Translations under genes and position numbers: made by a program
Shown: one piece after another, positions 12,901-27,635 of the stretch
Numbering within the stretch: position 1 is the stretch's first letter
Layout of the letters: each line of letters starts with the position of its first letter
Origin: Marchantia polymorpha subsp. ruderalis
Taxonomy: Eukaryota; Streptophyta; Marchantiopsida; Marchantiales; Marchantiaceae
Assembly: GCA_037833965.1 (NCBI GenBank)
Contig: AP031357.1
Coordinates: forward strand, 18,372,001 to 18,436,000
Reading direction: 5' to 3'
DNA: 64,000 nt
Notes under the pieces: generated by a model
Database searches by the model: none
Told to the model about the DNA's origin: nothing
The model's input: the letters and a program-made list of their open reading frames with translations, nothing else

Positions 12901-15900
12901 GTGACACTGGCTCGCAAATCACCATGTTGCGAAGGTGAAGAAAATACCTGAATACGCTTATTTGGATCATATTGGTATCGAAGAAGCTTCGGGACAAGTG
13001 CCCGTAGATGGGGCTTCAATGCTTCACCTGCTTGCTTTGCTATTCTTGCAAAGCCAAAGGCTGCACCCCTCTTTGAATTAAGTGAAGCCTGATGATTGGC
13101 CAGATCCATGAACTTGTAAATTAAATCTGGCTGTCCCATTTCGTTTGCTATGCCGCAGAGTTCCTTGTATGTGCTTATATTCCCACCTCCTGGTTTCTCA
13201 CCCAAAGCACCTTCAGGGAACACCTCGGAGTCCTCCATAAGCTGCAAGGATATGGGACATCAGTCAGACCCCAAATTTTGTGGAAAAAAGTTGATCACTT
13301 GGCCTTCACAATCTGCAAGGTGATCTTCCTTCTACAATCTTATAAATCAACTCATAATACTCGTTACATTTTGGACAGGTAGCTTGACCCGTATGCGGGA
13401 AAACTCGCAAGAACGGCTCCTATTGAGGAAGCTCAAGAGGGCCTACTTTCCCACCCCCTACCATTTGTGTTTATGTTACTTGCTAAAAGTTTGAACTTTT
13501 GGGTATTTTCTGTTTACTTGAATGATATGATGGGTCAATTACTTGCTTTATCTGTATGTGCCTGTAAGTAGCTCTTACTGTCAACATACCGCCGACGAAG
13601 ACGAGTTGTGAATCCTAGATTCTGACAGTACCTTAACGGCTCTTTTCTTTTTGGCTGTGCCAGAGAGATTGTTGACCAGGGCCATGACAAGCTCATTCTT
13701 TGTGGCCGCATTACCCAGCTCATAGACAATGCTCATTCCTCGCGAGGCCATCTCTTGTGTGAGCTCATTCGGATCTCCTAAAAGGTGAGACAGTGCCTCC
13801 TGCAAGACGACAGTTGAAACTACCTTTTCAGCTTCCCGAAAGAGACCCACATAACAAAAAACAAACATATGATTTGTCTCCACAGACGGAACCACAATGC
13901 ATGAATATTTGTACTAAGCCACGAAGCAAGGCAAGAAAAAAACCCCGGGACTTAAGTCTTGTACTCAAACAAGGCGTCCATGACATAGTTACGTATGAAT
14001 GTCGAGAAAACTCAGCCTTCGGCATGTTACAAACTAGCGAGATGCATTATAAGAAATAGGTGCTTCGAGCTACTCATGGTGTCTACAAACCTGTATTTCA
14101 GGGAGCATTTGCTGCACTTTAGAGTGTCTTCCGCTGTAGGATATGACGGACACAAGCCAAACACATCCAGCGCAACGTTCATCTGTTCTGCTGCTGAAGA
14201 GCAAGTCATCGAAAAGCTTCTTCACAATTCTATCCCTAGCCGCATCACGATCGTTTTCATCATGTGCTACTTCCATTTCCACGTCCTTTCCATGTACAGG
14301 GGCATCCTCATTGAGGAAGTTCGTTGATGCAGAGAGCGAAATGAAATTGCTTTTCAAGATTTTATCAGCACTAATAGGCACTCCTCCCCAAATAAAGGAA
14401 AAGGCCTCACCAATGGAGAAAAGCACGTCTTCTGCCTGCAGGAACCATAATAGCATCTAAATGAGAAACTTTCCTTCATTTTTCTATTTATTGCTTGATT
14501 GGGATGGTCTGTGAAATCTAAAACCATAAGAAGTTCAACTATAAAAAGGATTGTTCTAGACCTGACGCTGGAAATTCTAGGAAACAAGCAGGCTCATAGT
14601 CAATCGCATTGATTTCGATATCAATGCAAAGAATCCCACCTTGGACTTGCTAAGAGTGAAGAGAGCTGAAAGTGTTGCATCAAGAAGTTCAGGTTTTGGA
14701 TTGCCATAGCAAAGATGGCCAAGGGAGATGACTGCTTTCTGCACAACTTTCACTTCCTTGCAGGCCAACAGCCCAGATAAGTTCTTCACAGCCAAGGCTA
14801 GGGACACTTCTTCCTTCTGAGATGTCTCTCCTTCTTTTTGTTTCAAAGGTTCGCCCTCCACAACCACTGCCGGCGTACTGGGCATAAGAGTCTGCTCCCT
14901 TCCAGTATCCATAGGACTCCCACCAGTGTCAACGTTGGCAGATTCCGAGGCCAAAGCTGGAGACGAGGAGTGTAAGTCACCATCAGGAATAGGAAGAGGA
15001 CCACGCAGGCCTGCATGCCCAAGTGCCTCTGCTGCAGACCCAGCCAGATTGTCGTTGGCTGAATCCAGGTTGATTTTCGTTATCAAAGAACCAGTGGTAC
15101 TTTCCAGCAAGGGTCTCGAAACCTGCGTCGTAACAAACGACATTCTTCAGAACAGAAGAACGCCCAAATTTACTCTCACCATCGCTCAGCAGGATAACAT
15201 TGTTTGACAACAGTATGAATGCATCAGGATACTTTCTCTTATTCAGATAATTTGCTTACTTACATTTGGAACTCCCGTCATACATTGTGCTAACACATAA
15301 CCTGTTGCACACACGGAACCCTGGAGGTCCTCGAACCTGCCATAAAAACCAACAATGTAAAGAACGGCTTGATATACATTCGGTATACGGAAACCAGGAA
15401 CCAGAAAGTCTTTGGAAGTTTCAAATGTCTTGAATGTTACCGCCGCTTCGTATCCAACTCAAAGGATGATACTAGCTCCTTAAGTAGATCTTCGGCTTGC
15501 GAAGAAGATAAAGCAGCTGCGCAGATACCCAACAGACGACCTGTAGCCGCACGCGTTGTGGAGTCAATATGTCCCACGAACTGCTTCAACCAAGGCAGGC
15601 GGTTCTTGTATGTATTGGCTATACTCTGCCCGAGCACAAAGATCAGGTGAGTTAAAAGTGATCATTGGAAAGATTGATATGGACTACAGCAATTGCGTAA
15701 CGTGTACTAACAGGAAACATGCTAACAGCCATATACGATATGTTTTGAGGTGTAATATTTCTAATTGATCTTTGTCAAGTGTTCCCTAAAAATATAATTT
15801 CTCTGTACACGAATTTAAGTATCACAGTCTCTTACTTAACTGGACTGACTGTATATGTTCAAAAGTTGGCACGCAGCCAGAAAGATTTTGAGTACCTCGG

Positions 15901-18900
15901 GGTCAATGGCAGCGAGTTCAAGTAGTCCATTGGAAGCCATGACGTGCAGCTCAACCGTCCCATCATGAGCCATTCCATGCTCTAAGAGTAGTCGAAACGC
16001 TTCCTTAGCTGACATCTCAGATGACGCTCCTTCAAGTTTGGCACCAGTTTGAGGCTCCTTGCTTTCGGATTCGAAGCACTTTTTAAGGAACTCAATCATA
16101 GAAACATACGTCTTCGCAGGAAACAACAACAGTCGCTCTCCCATCGGTGCAGGTGACCGAATTCTGTCCTGTTGCTGGTAGATATAATCCAACATATGTT
16201 TCAAAGAAGGATAAGCTGCTTCGGGAAGTCCACTTTTCTCATTTTTGGGAGGAACAAGCCCTTGTTGAGCCATCTCCCTGATAGAATGGACAAAAACGAC
16301 CAGGAAATGTGTATGCGCGTAAGACGTTTGACCTTTCCCTTCACAGATGTAGCCTGCGACACTTAGACTAGTTGAGATGCAGAAAGTTTTGATATCGACC
16401 AAAGGCTACTTAAATTTCCAGTTTTCCAAGATTATCCTCGTTTGAAGTTTATAAAGCTTCTTCAACCAAGCGGCTAAATTGAAGGGGTCCAGGACATATC
16501 CAAACACCTGAATTCCTTGACCCTACACTGAGCTCTAACTTCACCAGAGAACTGCTGCTCCCATGCACACAATAGTAAAACGATAGACATTTGTCACGCT
16601 GGACATTTGGAAAAATCTGTGGCCAAGTATTCGGAGATGTATTCATTGAGTCCCGTGCACAAGCTCGAAATACAAGCAGGTGACAATATATGTAGAGAGA
16701 AAGTAAGTTCATGAGACGACTGAAAAAATGTATACATTCTTATACTTTGAAATATCTTGTTTAAGGTATGCTTTGGAATATCTCAATAAGCTCAATAGGA
16801 ATGTATACCTTATATCGAGTTTTGTGTCGGCTGCTCCAAGCATACAAAGATATCGACTAGGGGCATGGTCAAATTTGTTCCACCTAGATGCCCATAAAAT
16901 ACTACAGAATCGTGCCTCGTCTTCCACCTACAGACATAAAACAGAACTTTGTTTATAAATGCTAAAGCAGAACCCTGCGAACTTTAACTAACTCACGTCC
17001 ATGGCAGTACCATAAATACCATTAACAATATCAACAACAATGCAGAATGAGGCAAATTTAAGTGCACAGGATTGAAATTGTCAGACTAAACAATGTCAAA
17101 AGTGGATTCCTTTACCGCTTGCACGTGCTTCAGAAGTAGAGCTTCTAATTCAGCTGCAACTTCAGTCGAGCAATCCTGACACGGGTGACAACATTCATCG
17201 TAAACGTGTTACAACACCCACACATGTAAAGAATTTTACATACCTTTCATTATTAACAATTCAGCTCTCCTAGACTTCAGATCAATTTTAAATTTAAAGT
17301 CACAAACAATTTTTATTAGTAAGTGGAACTATGACAAAGTATCAGGTAGGCCGAAATTAAGTATGAAGGGAAAAAGAAGTCGTGCTTCAAGTCGTTCACT
17401 AAAAAAAATACCTTAAAAGCACCAGCGAGGGAAGATAAAGCTTCTTGAATATTTGAGCGAATAGCCACTGCCTCCACTTTCAAAGCTTCAAAAAGCCTTA
17501 CCACCATCTCCGTACTCCCACTATTTGATCATAATGACATGTTAGAATACAGGAGACTCATGAATAAGATGATCATTCAAATTAAGCACTGTTCAATCTA
17601 CAACAACTACTGAGAAACACGCTTTGCATTCCATGGAAAACAACATACTATTTTTCTGCAGTGGTTGTACAACCATATTGGTTGACATAAACGGTGTACA
17701 TTTTCCTGGTACTTATCAAGGTAAATTTAGAATCAACCTCACTCATCTTCTGCTAACCAGAATATGTGAAACATACAAAACCGATGCTTCGGAAATTTTA
17801 AGAGAAGCAAGACGAATAATACCTAAAAAGATGAGGAGCACGCTGTGCCAGCTGACCGATAGCTTGGTAACAAAAAGCTCGCATCTGCTTTGAAGCAGAA
17901 TCTGCAAATAGAAGTACAATGTAATAGAAGTTCTTATTTGCATCCCGGTTGGATGGACCATGCACGTGACAACTTGCTGCAGATCTTTATTAAAGTCAGG
18001 CTCTACCTGATTTAGGCACCTCTGGACAATTACAACTGTATTTTGAAACTAACACGACACAGATGTTGCTGGACATATCTGAGGTTTAAGTCGAATCATT
18101 GATTTCGGTAACTTTCAAAGCAGAAGAGGAGGGTGTTGAACCTGCTTCACTTGGATGGGATCCAGTAAGCAGTTTGATTACACCGGTCAGTATGAGGGGG
18201 GCCATGACCTTCAATTGTCTATCAACGGCCTGCGATAGATCCAAACACAAGCGAGAGAGGCTTTTAAAAAAAATGACTTCCCTCGCATGCCTTCATGCAT
18301 CTGATGATGATGAGTTACCTGACTAATAACCACATACAAAAAGTATGGCAATTGGTCAAGATCCGAGAGCCATTACATAACATGCAACCATGAAACATCA
18401 GAACAACAAAAATACTGAGACCATACATGCTTAAATATCCAAACGGAAAACTCCATCCCAGCCTGCTTCAACCGTGTCGTGCTACCAGGTCCTGCAGGTG
18501 AACGAACACAAATTTTGTGATGAATCGGTGATGAATTGCAGAACTTTGAGAATATTGAAACAATCAGAACCTGATGCACAAGTATGATAACCAACTTAAG
18601 ATTCTCCAGTCTATAGATGTTAAAATGAAATCGAGGTTGCTCACCAGATATACAATCGAAAACACACTGAAGTGTGAGTGGAAACTCATTGGCAGCGGCT
18701 ATAGATCGCGTGAATGTACCCATCAGACGTGCCTTCAGCCCTGGACTAGCTGGCGATACCTTGGCATTGGCCTCAATTATGGCATTACTTACAGTGCCTG
18801 AGATGCACAGTAGGGAAAAGATGAAGTTGAATCTTTAAAGAAACACGAAGAATAACTCTTCCATGCGGTACCTTACATCTTCCGTAGACATCTGAAATTG

Positions 18901-21784
18901 ACTGTACAGAGAAGGTCAAATTACTCCAAATGGGTTTAGCCTAATCCCCACCTAAGTAGATGGTAAAAAGTCGTCGTATGAGTGTTGAATCTTCCAAATT
19001 AACACCAGTCGTCTTTCGTTTAAGAAGCTCATCGCCTCGCTTTGAGACTTTCTCATTGCTGAATAAACCAAGACAACACAAAGATATCTTAGAGAAATAT
19101 AGATAAAGTAGTTAACTATGAGAGACAAACGTAAGACTTTCAATCACGATCTTCCTTGTATGATTTTGATTTTGATTTTGATTTTGAAGCCTCAAGGAAA
19201 AAGTGAATACTATCGACAACAATGGACACAAAGGCCAAAGCTATAACGTAGTAATATCTTTCCTATGCTATGTAAATGAGAAATAACAGTACGTAAGTCA
19301 ATTGTAAATCAAAAGTTAGCAACATACAATATACTTGATCTGAAAATCCAACAGTCGATATTCTTCATAGATGTGTCATACACAGAGCACTGGAAGACTA
19401 ATCATAAGGCTAAACTCACGTGTCAACAGATGCAACGAGGAAAAGGGGGTACAGGAGATCCACTTTCAGCTCCAGCTCTGCAACGAAGTTGAGAAGACCC
19501 AACTATAACCAGAACAACATCTGAAAGTTAAAAAATGTGCCCCTACAATATTCTATATCGTCATTAAGTGAACAGACAATTTTGACACGCCAATCCAGCT
19601 GCAACATCTCCTGGCGTTTATTTTTTATTGCTTTTAAATACTGTGAACATAGTTACCTTCCTCAGCACAAGTTGTTCACCTCGTAGAAGGCTTTTCCCAG
19701 CAACACGCGTGGCCTGCTGTGCAGACAATCCAGGAGGGGCACCGGGTGTGGCCACCGTCCTATAACAAATTCATGCCACATCCACGTTGAAAACCTCAGA
19801 TTAAAAGATGAAGTGAAGATATTGCGGTAATACATACAGCAGGTAATTGCGGCCAAAATACATACAGAAGCAACACTACGCTTCAAATTGTGTAGTGTTG
19901 CTGAAAGGATGGAAAGGAATGTCCAGTGTCCTGTATCACTTAGATTCCTCTTCCCCGTAGAAGCTATTACACTGAAATCTAGAGATATTTTGGCAAGCGT
20001 CGTAGAATCTTCAGGTCACTGCAGGTGAGAAACTCACCCTTCCTGAGTGATAGAAACTGGCTGATAGAGCAAAGTTTGTAAGCAAAACTCCACGAACAAG
20101 TTACAATCGGCACTATCTTCGATGAAGGCGTACTTAGTTGTCTGGCTCTTGTTTTTCAGAACGGATGCATACTGCTCCAAACCCTATACAGAATGAACTC
20201 TTGGTTTTAGGACACACATTCTACAAAAGTTCTAATTTCTGAATTAAAGTGTACAAGATAAGAGATTGTCTAAGCAAAACATTTCCATCAAATAATATCT
20301 TCGAAATAAATTTTGACTAATCAAATATGAAGATTGCAAAGCCATCTGAGAGCTTTTTTCTCTACTAGAGTATTAGATGGCATGGAAGAGATATGGTACA
20401 ACAGCGTTTTAACAAGGCATGAAACAGTTCAACCCTATGAAATCACAATGATAAAACGATAAAACTGCCAAGTTGAAGATCAAGCTCAGTCTTGAACATC
20501 TAGCATTTAAATCATAGCAGATGACATCCTTCAATTCTATAAAGCATAAACGATGAGCTATGATAGAGAACAAAACGATCTTAAACGGTAGATATAGTAC
20601 AACTATTAGACCTCAGAATGTGAGTACACACGTCCCGTGCTCATTATCAAGGGTATGGTGTAACTCACCTTGGCAACCATCCGCAAAAGCTCATCTTGGT
20701 GTTCTACTCTTACTTTTGAAACTCCAGCTAGTAGATCGGGGACCACCTCGGCTTGTTCCTGCAAAGTCACGAAAGTTCCGAACAAAAATTTAGGGTGTCA
20801 ATGGTCGGAATAGAAACAGATACATGTGCATTGTGATACTTTGAAGTAGCAGATAGCGCGGGCTGACGATTTCGTACCTCAGGTGAAGCGTGTTCATAGG
20901 CCATTCCTATGTATATAAATGAGAAATTCCTGACTGTTGGATCGGAATTTGGAACCCGATATAGAACTAAAAGCTCTTTCAGAGGTAGTTTTATTGACAG
21001 CTGATCCTTTACTCTCTTGTTGATGTGATTCAACATCTCCATCACCTGCAAATGACCAGTAAAAACGAAGAGTGTTGAGATTACCAAATCCAGCTGAATC
21101 AGTGCAATTCGCATTCCAAACGAAACCCTTTACGAATAGGAAGCGATAATCGACGACATTACGTTCGCTGCAACAGCTGACCCAGTTTGTGCTGAATTAA
21201 TATCTTCAAATTCCAGATTATGAACACAGCGTGTTGAGACGCCATTTAACAATTTGCGGTGTGAAGCCAATGCGATTCATGAGATGAACAGAACTTCATG
21301 ATGTCCCTCCTTTGAAAATTAATGTGATCTTGTACATCAAGATAAAAATTAAGAGGAGTCCATTCAAAAGCAGAACTGAAATAAGCAGCTACATCTGATT
21401 ACGCCCATGATCCTTATTATCTTTTGGCCGCTTGAACATAATGCAGAGGATATTGGCAACAAACCCAACTGTCTTCAGCGGCATGTTCACATGAGATCAT
21501 CGTAGTGAGCAAGTCTCCAACAATTCTATCAGATTACAAAATTCTAGGGGAAGCGAATCGTATGCGGAATTTCCGACCTTCAATTTCGTTGGCTGATGTG
21601 GAGAAGCCATTCGACTGATAGCCATGGGTAGAAGCTTGGACAAGACTTTCTCCAGCTGCGCATCTTCGGTGAGCGCCAGTCTCGTAAGCAAACGATCCAA
21701 CGATGCCACTTCCTCGGGCCCAGTTTCCTTCCCCATCTCTCCTCTCTTCTCTTTAACTCTCCTCTCCTCGCTATCAATTGCCAA
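6908..21784 (-). CDS. ECM29: Proteasome adaptor and scaffold protein ECM29
   Basis: Large HEAT-repeat protein that binds the 26S proteasome, bridging core and regulatory particle, with roles in assembly quality control. I place 35 exons, 5' to 3': 21784-21578, 21045-20878, 20758-20669, 20183-20038, 19759-19657, 19502-19420, 19058-18952, 18797-18645, 18491-18427, 18229-18142, 17901-17823, 17520-17412, 17175-17116, 16927-16809, 16277-15896, 15625-15441, 15336-15264, 15122-14640, 14435-14091, 13799-13632, 13241-12948, 12744-12568, 11675-11412, 11010-10912, 10715-10531, 10386-10042, 9834-9684, 9518-9408, 9131-8952, 8842-8684, 8122-8051, 7879-7723, 7630-7460, 7293-7231, 7108-6908. Splice phases agree throughout except the 7723/7630 join. 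The product is about 1,945 residues, slightly longer than plant homologues as I recall them. Telling segments are LDRLLTRLALTEDAQLEKVL (N-terminus), YKELCGIANEMGQPDLIYKF with LNSKRGAAFGFARIAKQ (middle) and MLESLSSLEDQRLNYAE. No frameshift was seen, so it looks functional. Confidence 0.93.
12113..12152. repeat. Perfect 16-bp inverted repeat in an ECM29 intron
   Basis: Arms 12113-12128 and 12137-12152 are exact reverse complements separated by 8 bases. It lies in the intron between exons 11412-11675 and 12568-12744 of ECM29. A related half-copy (ATCTCCAGG) follows immediately after the right arm. It may be a small foldback insertion. Confidence 0.7.
19161..19187. repeat. (GATTTT)n microsatellite
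   Basis: About four tandem copies of the hexamer GATTTT lie inside an ECM29 intron. Simple repeat, no inferred function. Confidence 0.85.
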
Positions 21785-22250
21785 CTTCTAAGCTCGCACA
21801 AATCGCTCACATATCAACCGCAAAGCTGTGAGTTCCCAAGATCAAGTTTCTTCTTCCCCGGCCTTCTGGTTTCAGCGCAAACGCAGAGCTCGGAGATCTT
21901 TGCAAATCGATATTTTCGGGACCCGGTTACGAGCAATCGTGGAATTACGCATCGGCTGATCGGGTCCACCAGCCTGGTGATTCGCGAAAATTTTCACTTT
22001 CAAATTTCACATATTCATTTGGGCCGCATGAGATTCGTCCATTGTTCGATTGGTAAGCCCGGGCGGACAGGCAGGCGCTCGCACGGCAGGCGAGGCTAGG
22101 TCGGAAGGCACGAAGGAAGCTTGCAAGCAAAGTTGGCTTCTTTCACAAGTGGCAGTCGACAAATCTCGTCTCGTCTACGTATCTTCTAAGTTTTCTTGAA
22201 TCACGTGTGGCTCATTCGGATGTGCCTTTATATACACTACCCTTAATGAC
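21785..22250. promoter_or_regulatory. ECM29 5' flank and probable promoter
   Basis: GC-richer sequence immediately upstream of the ECM29 start on the minus strand. It must contain the ECM29 leader and promoter. A 61-codon minus frame at 21945-22130 is open but has no recognised content and is not in frame-joinable context with ECM29. No convincing TATA box was identified. Confidence 0.4.
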
Positions 22251-22578
22251 ATTCTCATTTTTAGCTATTGCGGATGATATTTTATGGTTTATCTTGTTTG
22301 GAAGTTGATATGGAACTGGATGGATTTTAAATATTATTATTTTCTTTTTTATATTAAATCTGAACGATTGGTCAAACTAGATTTTATTAAAGAAAAAGCT
22401 CTCAGGGCGCTTTTGCATAGATATCTCACATGAATACTTCTACACTATCTATTACATTAGGGCTATGGTATATCTTGGTTCATCAAGACCATGGCAATTG
22501 TGGAAACATGTTTGTTAAGTATGATGACCGAGTTTCGTAGACGAGGACTATTCATGTTAACGGAAGTGCAGCCAATGG

Positions 22579-22620
22579 AATGGTAGTATATTATATGTAA
22601 AAATATAATATACTACCATT
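22579..22620. repeat. Perfect 18-bp inverted repeat
   Basis: Arms 22579-22596 and 22603-22620 are exact reverse complements with a 6-base spacer. The arm begins AATGGTAGTATATT. No obvious target-site duplication is visible. It may be a small foldback element or hairpin. Confidence 0.8.
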
Positions 22621-24001
22621 TCTTGTTTTCTCTAAATTTCAAATTATAAGTAGCTATGGATATTTCTTTGAAATTTTTTTTGAAAGAACACGGATAAACA
22701 TATGATAAATATTATAGAACAGTACTTTTATAAGCAATTTAGGTTAATCATTTCCATTTATTTAAAGACAATAATATTAGGTTTAGTCCATATATAATCA
22801 TCAGATTGTATGCAATTCATTGAGATACTTTGATAATTGTATACTATTTCTTCTAGATAATTCAGAAGTGTTAATTTCAGTATCACACAATATGCGCTAT
22901 AACACAAATGGTGACTATTTCATCTTTGTGAGACTTAATAGGGTCGTCCTATCACTTTGCTGCACTACTTGGTGCCCACAAATAAACCCCAACAAAAAAT
23001 TTGTCGGTTCTTTTTCTCGCACCTTTCTTACTCCTCTTTCGTTTTGGTTTTAAAAGAGGAAAGGAAAGCATGAAGTGAAAATAAGTAGAGAGAAGAACCA
23101 TCAGAAATGGATACAAGGTAGAGGCAAGCAAACCAGGCACAATATCTTAAGCACAAGAAAGAGGATCCTACATGGATGTTCTCTACTTTCTGCTCCTGAT
23201 ATGTCTACTGAATTTGTCAATTTGTAGCGATTCAAATGTTACTTGAAATATTATACGTTATAATTTCCACGAAACCTAGTTAGATTACTTGTATAGGTTA
23301 TTTTCAGGTTGCCTCCATTGATTTGTTTCTTCACACACTATCCGGGAAAAGTGGGGTTTTCGTACTTCTATTTTGATCCTTTCCAAGTTGTCTTTCAAGT
23401 TCCAGTTCTCCTTAGTAAAAACGGCATAGATCCTACAAAGTGGAATCTACGGCCAATACTGGTATATATTTCATGGTTATAGTTTTGTTGGAAAGATGTC
23501 GAGGTGTTACTGAAAACTGAATTTCCTTATTTTGAACCTGGAGAATTCATCGACATCACTCCTCATTATCTAGGACGCTTACACACAATACTATTTCTCG
23601 TTGAACTTGATACTTGCTGCGTATATTTATAGTTTGTATATCAATACACACTATTTGTTTAATTTATGTTCAATTTTGATGGGTCTTCCCATCCTTTTTC
23701 AATATTTTATCTTCTACTTACCTTCTAGTTGTTTGGAGCTTACTACTCGAGGAAGTAAGAATTGATTACGTTTTAACTTACACAAAGCATGGAAATAGAT
23801 CTCCCTTCATTCCTGGTGATCCCTTGAATTCTTCATAATGTGTAGTTTAAAATTTTCAAACCCCAAATTATTTCTATGCTCGCCTCTCGTTAATGAACAA
23901 AACAGATAATTTGAAGTGGCACACAATCTCATAATTGTAACCTATGAAGATCATGCCTTATGCAGCTTCCTCGTCATAACTTCTACAACAAAGGAAAAAA
24001 A

Positions 24002-24024
24002 ATATATATATATATATATATATT
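24002..24024. repeat. (AT)n microsatellite
   Basis: Uninterrupted alternating AT run of about 23 bases in the AT-rich desert. Confidence 0.9.
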
Positions 24025-24100
24025 TTTCCTTCAGTACCCATACATGCAAATATGTTGGACTTCATAGTGTACATGCACTATGAATAAATACAGGTTAAGA

Positions 24101-24116
24101 TAGGTAGGTAGGTAGG
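24101..24116. repeat. (TAGG)n microsatellite
   Basis: Short tandem run of about four TAGG units (TAGGTAGGTAGGTAGG). Simple repeat only. Confidence 0.8.
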
Positions 24117-27100
24117 ATTGAGACAATATAGCTTTGTTATGTATTTGCAACTGGCTATGTGTAAAAGCAAATCATAAGGGTTGATGATTTGTTTCTTTCA
24201 CATATATCTAGACCTATTCAAATTCCATGAAGTTAGAAATAACATTATAAAATAATAAAATAATAGATAATAATAGATAAAATAATGTTTATGGTTCAAT
24301 TCTTCAACTGCATTGTCAAGGTAAATAAGAGGTACAACTTTTGAAATATAAATATTTAAGGTAAGGATTATGCTACCATTGGACGACCTAAATTGTATCC
24401 TCAATGTTTTATTTTACGACCATTTCTTGGTATATAAAACATTGATATAATTTTTTATAAAAAGTTTATGATAGCCTTTGAAATGATTTGGTTAATAAAA
24501 TTATTTTTTTAAATATTGACAGCCGTTATCATTGTGGGCTTTCGAACCATTAGAACCACAACGCTTATTTGGAACGATATTAACTGATTGCAAGGTTTTC
24601 AATTGCATTTATCAAGATACTTGAGAAGATCATTCACAAGATTTGGCATATTAAAGTCGAGACAATTTCACGACTTTGATACTGTATTGCCATCAAAACA
24701 TTCTGGGAGAATCAATCAAGTGGACAATCTGGGATCCAATCGATTTGACGATTGAAATGATTATACTTTAAGAACATTTGCAAACTTCTTTGGCACATCT
24801 CTCTGAAGGCACACAAGGTAAACATAACGAGATTGACTTAACGGTTTAGGGTGGACAATATATTTATCTGGAAATGACAACACCACGCCCATAGATTGAG
24901 AAAAGTTGAAATGTAGGGTACTAACAACTAGTGAAGAATACAAAGTGATAATAAATTTAAATTGAGAAATACGGAAAGTGAATAGAGAATTTTTATTTAA
25001 TTTCATTCATTCTTTCTTTGGTTTCAAATTCAAACTGATGAAATTGTGTAAAATAATATACATTAATTTGTTATTTGTAACTTCAAATAATTTGCCTCAA
25101 ATATATACAATTTGTGACTAGATACAATTTGTTAATGTATATACAATTCACAATTAGAATTGACAATTTTTGGATTTAATGTATTAGGATGAATTACATC
25201 AGTACTTAGATGTACCAAGTTTTTCAAATATATGTTGTGTACATTATTGTATGTACTTTATATTTACTACTCTAATAATAATCAACTAAGTTTATATGAA
25301 ATAATATAACATGATATACAAATATCAATGAATTGTTTTCACATTCAATATTCATGTTTTTTATACAATCTTAAATCTGAATTGTTTAAGATTTTCTTGT
25401 GCATCTATTAATTATGATACTTTATAAATTTTTCATTGAAGCAACACTAAAATTTTGTTAAGGGGATGAAAATTATTATTCATCTTGATTAAAAATCATC
25501 TCATAATTTTGATAGAATTTCATGATTCTTATGAATTTTTATTTGACCTTAATTTTGATTTTTTTAGCAATATTTTGCATGATTATTTTTTATTTTATTT
25601 TTTGCGTATTATTTATTTAAAATTAATAATAATAATAATAAATTTATTTGAATTTATAATAGATATAATATGTATTCAATTTCTGTGATTAGATCATTCA
25701 TTTATCATTGTATCTACTCAAGTGTTGTGAGAATAATAGAATTTATTCTATGAATTTTCTTTGATAATTTTTTCAATAACAAATATAACTGAAGATAAAG
25801 ATACTCAGCAAGAAAGATAAAAAACAACACATCCACATCATAAGCAGAAAGAGATTACACGATGCAGAACAAAACACATAAACAACTAAAGAGAAACATG
25901 GTTCATCTCAGTAAGACTTTGTCTGTAGAAACACAAGAATCTAAACTAAAAATCCTCAAGTGTGTAAGTTTGTGTCACTATATAATTACGATCAAATCTC
26001 TCTATAATAAAGAAATAAGTAAAATAACTAAATTTGACTATATTAGCTAAAGTTAATTAGTAACAAAGTTAATTCTTAAATATACAATTTGAATCATAAT
26101 AGTTAAAAATCATACATGAATCTCTGTTTTATATTTTCAAGTATGTAAAAGATATTCAGATTATTTTTCATCTTTCTCAGTTTTCTATAAATTTTATAAG
26201 ATAATTATTATATCTACTTCAAACTTATTCTTATAACTTGTTTCAATTTTTTTGATTACAATACTTCACTATATATTTTGTATCATTGATTTATTAAAGA
26301 TACGTTTGCAATGTAAAAATACAAATCATATATTTAGATAATTTTGATCATCTCAATATTAATCTATCATTATATTAAAATTATTATTTTTAATTATTAT
26401 TTGCTGCCTGATAAAATTTTTAATATGGCATATATTTTTCAGATTCGTTGATATAAATTATCAATGGTTATGACTATAAACAGTATAAACTATTATAAAT
26501 GTTAATAATTTTTTGAATAATTTATAGGTTATGTAATTTTTTAACCATAAATTTCATAATGAATTTTTTTTACCATAGATATATCTAATCCTTATTATGG
26601 CATTATTTCAAACTGAATTTTTATTAAGGATATATGTTTAAAAATTTGATCAAAACCTACTAATACAGTTTAAATCACAAAATTTATTCTGGTGGTTTGA
26701 AATTCAGTTCTAGGATTGGTTTTTTACCTAATTGTATAAACATGCATGTAACATTTATAAATTACATGTTAGATGTAATTTACATCTTCAAACGTAATGT
26801 TTTATTGTACTTACAGATAATTTGAGGTTTCAAATAATTTTTAAAAAAATTTTATGTTAAAAATTAGTGTATCATGGAACAGATGAGAGTTTGACATAGA
26901 AAGCTAACTTCTTCTATAAGGTCTAGAATTTTTTAATATATCTCATAAGACTTAATATTAGAAGACTTACAGAGATGTTAAAATTTTGTACATTAATATT
27001 TATTTTTCCATTAGCAATCTTAAAATTCGAAAAAATTCATACCGTTTGGAAACTTTGATGATTTCATAACTCATCACTTTTACATCGAGTAATATGAAGT

Positions 27101-27635
27101 AGATTCTATAAATATGATATTTTTTATAGTCATATGAACATTACTTTGAAATTCATCTAGGTCTCGTAACAAAATTACAACTAGTTATTAATTTTGCAAT
27201 GGTTTTTGAATCAAAATCAATGCTTGATAGAGTGTATTTTGACGTATCTTCAAATTTGTCATACTCAAAATTAAAGATTTAATAAATTTATTCATAGATA
27301 TATTTGTTTGTAGATATATCGATAAGTATTTCAATCATTTTTGGATTACAAATCTGTACATCCTGTGATTCACGCCGGTCTGAGAAAGAGCATGAAGAAG
27401 ATTGTCCATGATATAGAGAGGGTAGTGAGTCCTTGGGATGAACTTGCATGCTACTGATGCGGAGGTCAAGAAGGAAAATGTTAGCGGGAGGCTTGTAGGA
27501 CCACCGAGTGTTCCATGCCGTATTCTTATGTTACTCATGATTTGAAGCTTGTATTTCCAAAGAAATGTCTTCGCTAGAATCCAATGGGAATATAAATAGT
27601 CACCACATCGAGAGCAAGTTTGATATCAGTTGCTT

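Larger units (their letters stand above)
22251..27330. other. AT-rich gene desert
   Basis: About 5 kb of strongly AT-rich DNA with many poly-A and poly-T runs and only short chance frames. I find no gene, RNA gene or intact mobile element. It contains the small inverted repeat and simple repeats listed separately. It could be decayed transposon sequence, but no family is recognisable by eye. Confidence 0.65.

Noticed and set aside
16449..16712. Additional ECM29 exon between 16277 and 16809
   Set aside because: The exon ending at 16809 joins in phase directly to 16277 (giving Arg-Glu-Met-Ala); inserting the extra frame introduces a stop.
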